This document shows, piece by piece, positions 32,123-34,824 of a stretch of 34,824 nucleotides of DNA. Within the stretch, counting starts at the first letter, position 1. Every line of letters begins with the position of its first letter. Source of the DNA: Phil1 sp964600045 (GTDB taxonomy: Bacteria > Bacillota > Clostridia > Christensenellales > CAG-138); the NCBI GenBank assembly GCA_964600045.1, contig CAZRHS010000014.1:1-34824 (forward strand), written 5' to 3'. Under the pieces are notes generated by a model, which was given only the letters and a program-made list of their open reading frames with translations, was not told the origin of the DNA and did no database searches. The translations under genes were made by a program, and so were the position numbers.

Positions 32123-33081
32123 CTGCTGATCTCCTTATGCGGCAATATAAGCGTTAACGAGAATTTCGGGTAGCTTTGTACGATCATCTCCCCTCCAGCC
32201 TTTTCAATCCTCTTTCTTAATGAAGAAAGTCCTCCGCCCTCCTTTATTTCGGCGTTTGGAATCTTTCCGTTATTCTCTATCGTCGCAATATATTTATCTC
32301 TCTCCGTGGCGCATGAAATATAAAGCTCGGTTCCTCCGGCGTGGCGCACGCAGTTTGTTGTGCACTCGCGTACGGCTAAAGCAAATAGAGTACGCTCCGG
32401 TTCGTTTTCGGGTATATCTCCCTGCACAATCAATCGTATGCCCACACGTTCCGCCTTTATTTTTGCGTATTCCCAAGCGTCTTGCTGCTGAGGCATATCG
32501 TTGGTGCGGCAAAGCAAGGCTATGGATTTTTCCCATATATGTGCGTTCTCCCGTATTGACTCAAGGTTCTCATTATGCAGTAATGTGAGACGCGCCGAAA
32601 GTATGCTGTGCCCTATATCGTCATGCACTCTCATTTTCATGGAAAGTATTTCTTCTTCCCTTACCATATCCGGCATTTGTTCAAGCAGCTTTCTGGCGCG
32701 CTCATTTGCCTCTTCAAGTCTTAGATTTTCCTCGTTCAGCTCATTTTGACGCATTACTACCTTAGATACATCCGCCGCTGTTACCTGCGTAAAAACATCT
32801 CCGAGCCGTGTGACTATAGCTTTTTCCTCAAAGCGAAGCGTTTCCCCGTCTGGGAAGCGATACAGCGGCAAATTTTCATCAGCCCTGATTACTTCGTCAG
32901 GCGGATTTTTAAGCGCATTCCTTAGCTCATAAATAGTTTGCATGCCGTTTTTCATAAGAACAAAACTTATGGCAAGCATCCTCTTGTTTATCAGGCGCAC
33001 AACACCGTTTGTATCGAAAAAACAGGCGGCTACCGGCAGATTATCAAAGCTTTCTTTTATTAAACCCGCTCTCGTTCTCAT
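32119..33081 (-). CDS. soluble sensor histidine kinase (HisKA_3 type)
   Basis: A 320-residue cytoplasmic kinase without membrane helices. A PAS-like domain is at about 8-105 (LPVAACFFDTNGVVRLINKR), then a coiled coil at 108-145. The dimerisation/phosphoacceptor helix has His153 in RVHDDIGHSILSARL, as in NarX/DesK-type kinases. The ATPase has the N-box with Asn243 (AVRECTTNCVRHAGG) and the G-box EGGGLSSLRKRIEKAGG, ending in FSLTLILP. It overlaps the upstream 8-TM sensor gene and the downstream regulator gene by 4 nt each. Since it has no sensor of its own in the membrane, it may take its signal from the 8-TM protein. Confidence 0.92.
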   Translation of the reverse strand: MRTRAGLIKESFDNLPVAACFFDTNGVVRLINKRMLAISFVLMKNGMQTIYELRNALKNPPDEVIRADENLPLYRFPDGETLRFEEKAIVTRLGDVFTQVTAADVSKVVMRQNELNEENLRLEEANERARKLLEQMPDMVREEEILSMKMRVHDDIGHSILSARLTLLHNENLESIRENAHIWEKSIALLCRTNDMPQQQDAWEYAKIKAERVGIRLIVQGDIPENEPERTLFALAVRECTTNCVRHAGGTELYISCATERDKYIATIENNGKIPNAEIKEGGGLSSLRKRIEKAGGEMIVQSYPKFSLTLILPHKEISR

Positions 33082-34739
33082 ACGCAGTCACCATCGCTTG
33101 TGCATTTTAACGATAAGCACCAAAGTCCGTCATCATCCTGTTCGGCAGTCAGTGAAGGATAATCGATACATAGGTCTGAAAGATCATCATCGCATGCCGC
33201 GCTGATGTTTATTTCTGTCAAATCGCCCTCCGCACCGCAAAACAGAAGCAAGGATTTTGCCGTTTCAAACGAATTTTCCACCACGGCTTCAAACAAATCG
33301 TACACCAGGTTTGCAAGTTCGGGCGACATAAGCTCATTTATATCTAAAAAAGCTTTGCATTCAATGCCGAGAAGTTTTAAGTTGGCCGCCGATTCATCAA
33401 GGCACAGCTGCAACTCGCCCGCCGCAACGCTCTTTCGCTGCGTTTCGACAAATATAAGATTGCTGCGCCGTTTTATATATGCACCAACGATCGCTATTTT
33501 GCCAAGCAGCTTACGGGCTTCGGTTATATCCTCCGTTTGTTTCAGCTTTGATATAAGCGAATTCAGCATATAAATTTGTTTTGATGTTTGCATTTCAATA
33601 GCATCATACAGTCTGTTTTCCTCTGTAATCTGCAGCCATTTTTTCTTTTGATCATTTTCCGCTTTTATTATATCGCCCGTTTCTCTCAGCTCATCCTGCG
33701 TAAGCTCAAGCTGTTTTGTAACGGCCGTAAGCTCAGAAATATCTTCCTGCCAAAAGACAAAGCCCTTTTTTAAGTTAAAACCTTTAAGCAAAGTGTTTTC
33801 ATCCAGCCTTACGGTATGGTCTACCGCAGAACTAAGCTTTTCGGTATCTTCAACCGATGCCCCGGGAGAGGCATAAATCGTATTAAATTCATTGTCGGTT
33901 ATTTGCGTTTTTATGGTAGTGGATCCAAATATGTCTTCATAGCCAGCGTTTGACTGTATAAGGCCGCACCATATACAGCTTTCCAATATGCCTGCTGTTA
34001 TAAGGCAGATGGCTACTGTCATATCGCCGGCAACTACCCGAAGCCAACGAACATTTAATGCATACGCATAGCAATATGCAAACAGAAGCAAAAACGGCAC
34101 TACCGGCAAGAACATATATTTGCGGCTTTGAGGAACGCGGCACTTTATCAAAATGATCGCAAAAGCGCTTATAGCGCAAACGGCGCACCATGTTGCGGTT
34201 ATATAATAACCCGGGCCATAGCTATAATCCCTATCTGACATCACATTATTGGGGAATACGAACACAAACCTATGCAAATCGTTTGTAAGAACCATTAAAA
34301 GAATCAAGCCGGCGACTATATAAAGCGCACCCGTCCAGCCGGGCAGGCGGTAGTTTTCGCTTTTTCCAAGCGACATGGCAACAAGGAACGCCATAAGCGG
34401 CATATATATCATAGATATGTAATATCCATACCATAAATACCTGCGTGCATCCACGTTTTCATTAAATATTCCGTATTTAAGCGAGCGCAATACAAGCCAC
34501 AGCACAATAAGGGCGGCTATGCCTGTTAAATATCGCCTTGCCTGCACCTGTACTATGCGCGCCCGCACCGATATTCCCCATGCGCTCATAAGGCAGATAT
34601 ATATAATGCTTCGGATATTATCAGGAGCTACCGAGTAATTGATATTCGCTCCATCGGACCACCGCAGCCATGCGGCGAACAAGATTGCGGGCAGCACAAT
34701 AAATGCCGATATGATATAGCGTTTATGCAAGCCGCGCAT
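33078..34739 (-). CDS. 8-TM sensor protein with degenerate kinase-like C-terminus
   Basis: A 553-residue protein with eight predicted membrane helices (about 8-25, 42-58, 70-86, 104-123, 136-152, 178-198, 208-228, 236-258), resembling the HisKA_7TM sensor group. A PAS-like segment follows (about 270-335), then a coiled coil (335-375) and a helical region like a kinase dimerisation domain (375-435), in which I see no clear phosphoacceptor His motif. The last part resembles a GHKL ATPase around LFEAVVENSFETA (about 482-494), but the glycine-rich ATP-lid motifs are missing. It is probably an inactive kinase that senses a signal and passes it to the soluble kinase encoded next. ATG at 34739 is 8 nt after GGAGG. 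Confidence 0.85.
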   Translation of the reverse strand: MRGLHKRYIISAFIVLPAILFAAWLRWSDGANINYSVAPDNIRSIIYICLMSAWGISVRARIVQVQARRYLTGIAALIVLWLVLRSLKYGIFNENVDARRYLWYGYYISMIYMPLMAFLVAMSLGKSENYRLPGWTGALYIVAGLILLMVLTNDLHRFVFVFPNNVMSDRDYSYGPGYYITATWCAVCAISAFAIILIKCRVPQSRKYMFLPVVPFLLLFAYCYAYALNVRWLRVVAGDMTVAICLITAGILESCIWCGLIQSNAGYEDIFGSTTIKTQITDNEFNTIYASPGASVEDTEKLSSAVDHTVRLDENTLLKGFNLKKGFVFWQEDISELTAVTKQLELTQDELRETGDIIKAENDQKKKWLQITEENRLYDAIEMQTSKQIYMLNSLISKLKQTEDITEARKLLGKIAIVGAYIKRRSNLIFVETQRKSVAAGELQLCLDESAANLKLLGIECKAFLDINELMSPELANLVYDLFEAVVENSFETAKSLLLFCGAEGDLTEINISAACDDDLSDLCIDYPSLTAEQDDDGLWCLSLKCTSDGDCV

Positions 34740-34770
34740 TCATTAATCCTCCGCCGAAAAGAAAATAGAG

Positions 34771-34788
34771 ATTTTACTTCCGTAAAAT
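34771..34788. repeat. inverted repeat at the sensor operon start
   Basis: ATTTTAC-TTCC-GTAAAAT is a perfect 7-bp inverted repeat immediately downstream of, and partly overlapping, the -10 box. It fits an operator for autoregulation or a leader hairpin. Confidence 0.7.
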
Positions 34789-34814
34789 ATATCATACGCG
34801 TAGATTAAATGCAA
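34786..34814 (-). promoter_or_regulatory. promoter of the sensor-kinase-regulator operon
   Basis: On the minus strand, TTGCAT (34814-34809), a 17-nt spacer and TATATT (34791-34786) with an extended TGA. It is close to the window edge. Confidence 0.75.
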
Positions 34815-34824
34815 TGAACGGGAA

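Noticed and set aside
1..34824. CRISPR arrays, insertion sequences or rRNA genes
   Set aside because: No regularly spaced direct repeats, transposase-like proteins or rRNA signatures were seen on either strand.

Overview
The window looks like chromosomal DNA from a Gram-positive (monoderm) anaerobe of the class Clostridia, probably gut-associated. Supporting signs are the clostridial order miaB-ylbF-mutS-mutL-miaA-hfq-(Met_gamma_lyase family), single-chain glycyl-tRNA synthetase, a Cheo-box type LexA site, strong AGGAGG ribosome binding sites, dockerin and sortase-like surface proteins, and moderate GC with AT-rich intergenic DNA. The species cannot be named from the sequence alone.

Layout. 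(1) 1-600: a small AT-rich ORF with a terminator, then a short gene broken at a run of seven T's. Both lie beside the 3' end of a tRNA-Pro gene and may be mobile-element debris. (2) 603-2292: tRNA-Pro(GGG) with its own promoter and terminator, mntP, and an eight-tRNA operon (Pro-Glu-Met-Asp-Phe-Thr-Tyr-Leu) on the minus strand with a near-consensus promoter and a terminator. (3) 2330-5154: rnhA, a 42-bp near-perfect inverted repeat, a XerC/D-type tyrosine recombinase, a small acidic Cys/His protein, and lexA. One LexA box lies between the last two divergent genes. (4) 5151-14154: minus-strand DNA repair and RNA modification operon miaB-ylbF-mutS-mutL-miaA-hfq-PLP lyase. (5) 14164-15679: glyS with promoter and terminator.

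(6) 15682-27413 is the most interesting part. A minus-strand operon starts with a cobalamin riboswitch that ends in an intrinsic terminator. It encodes a lipoprotein with a transcobalamin-like beta domain (DUF4430 type), a LolD/MacB-type ABC ATPase, a PEGA/CARDB-type surface protein with a C-terminal membrane anchor, an FtsX/MacB-type permease, a 963-residue protein with the architecture of intrinsic factor/transcobalamin (alpha/alpha barrel plus beta domain) ending in a dockerin, and a 1235-residue cell-wall protein with a divergent beta domain, a beta-propeller and an MPVTG sortase-like tail. I read this as a B12-repressed corrinoid capture and handling system of a monoderm cell surface. It has no BtuCD or ECF permease of its own. 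The family assignments are from sequence patterns; the role of the whole is inference.

(7) 27418-28862: glmM with its promoter. (8) 28869-31455: minus-strand genes for a DUF4428 zinc-finger protein, a TM2-domain protein, an unrecognised protein and a pseudo-receiver with Glu at the phosphorylation position. (9) 31459-34824: a three-gene signalling operon: an 8-TM sensor with a degenerate kinase domain, a soluble histidine kinase and a LuxR-type response regulator. The stop and start codons of adjacent genes overlap by 4 nt, and the operon ends in a strong terminator just before the pseudo-receiver gene.
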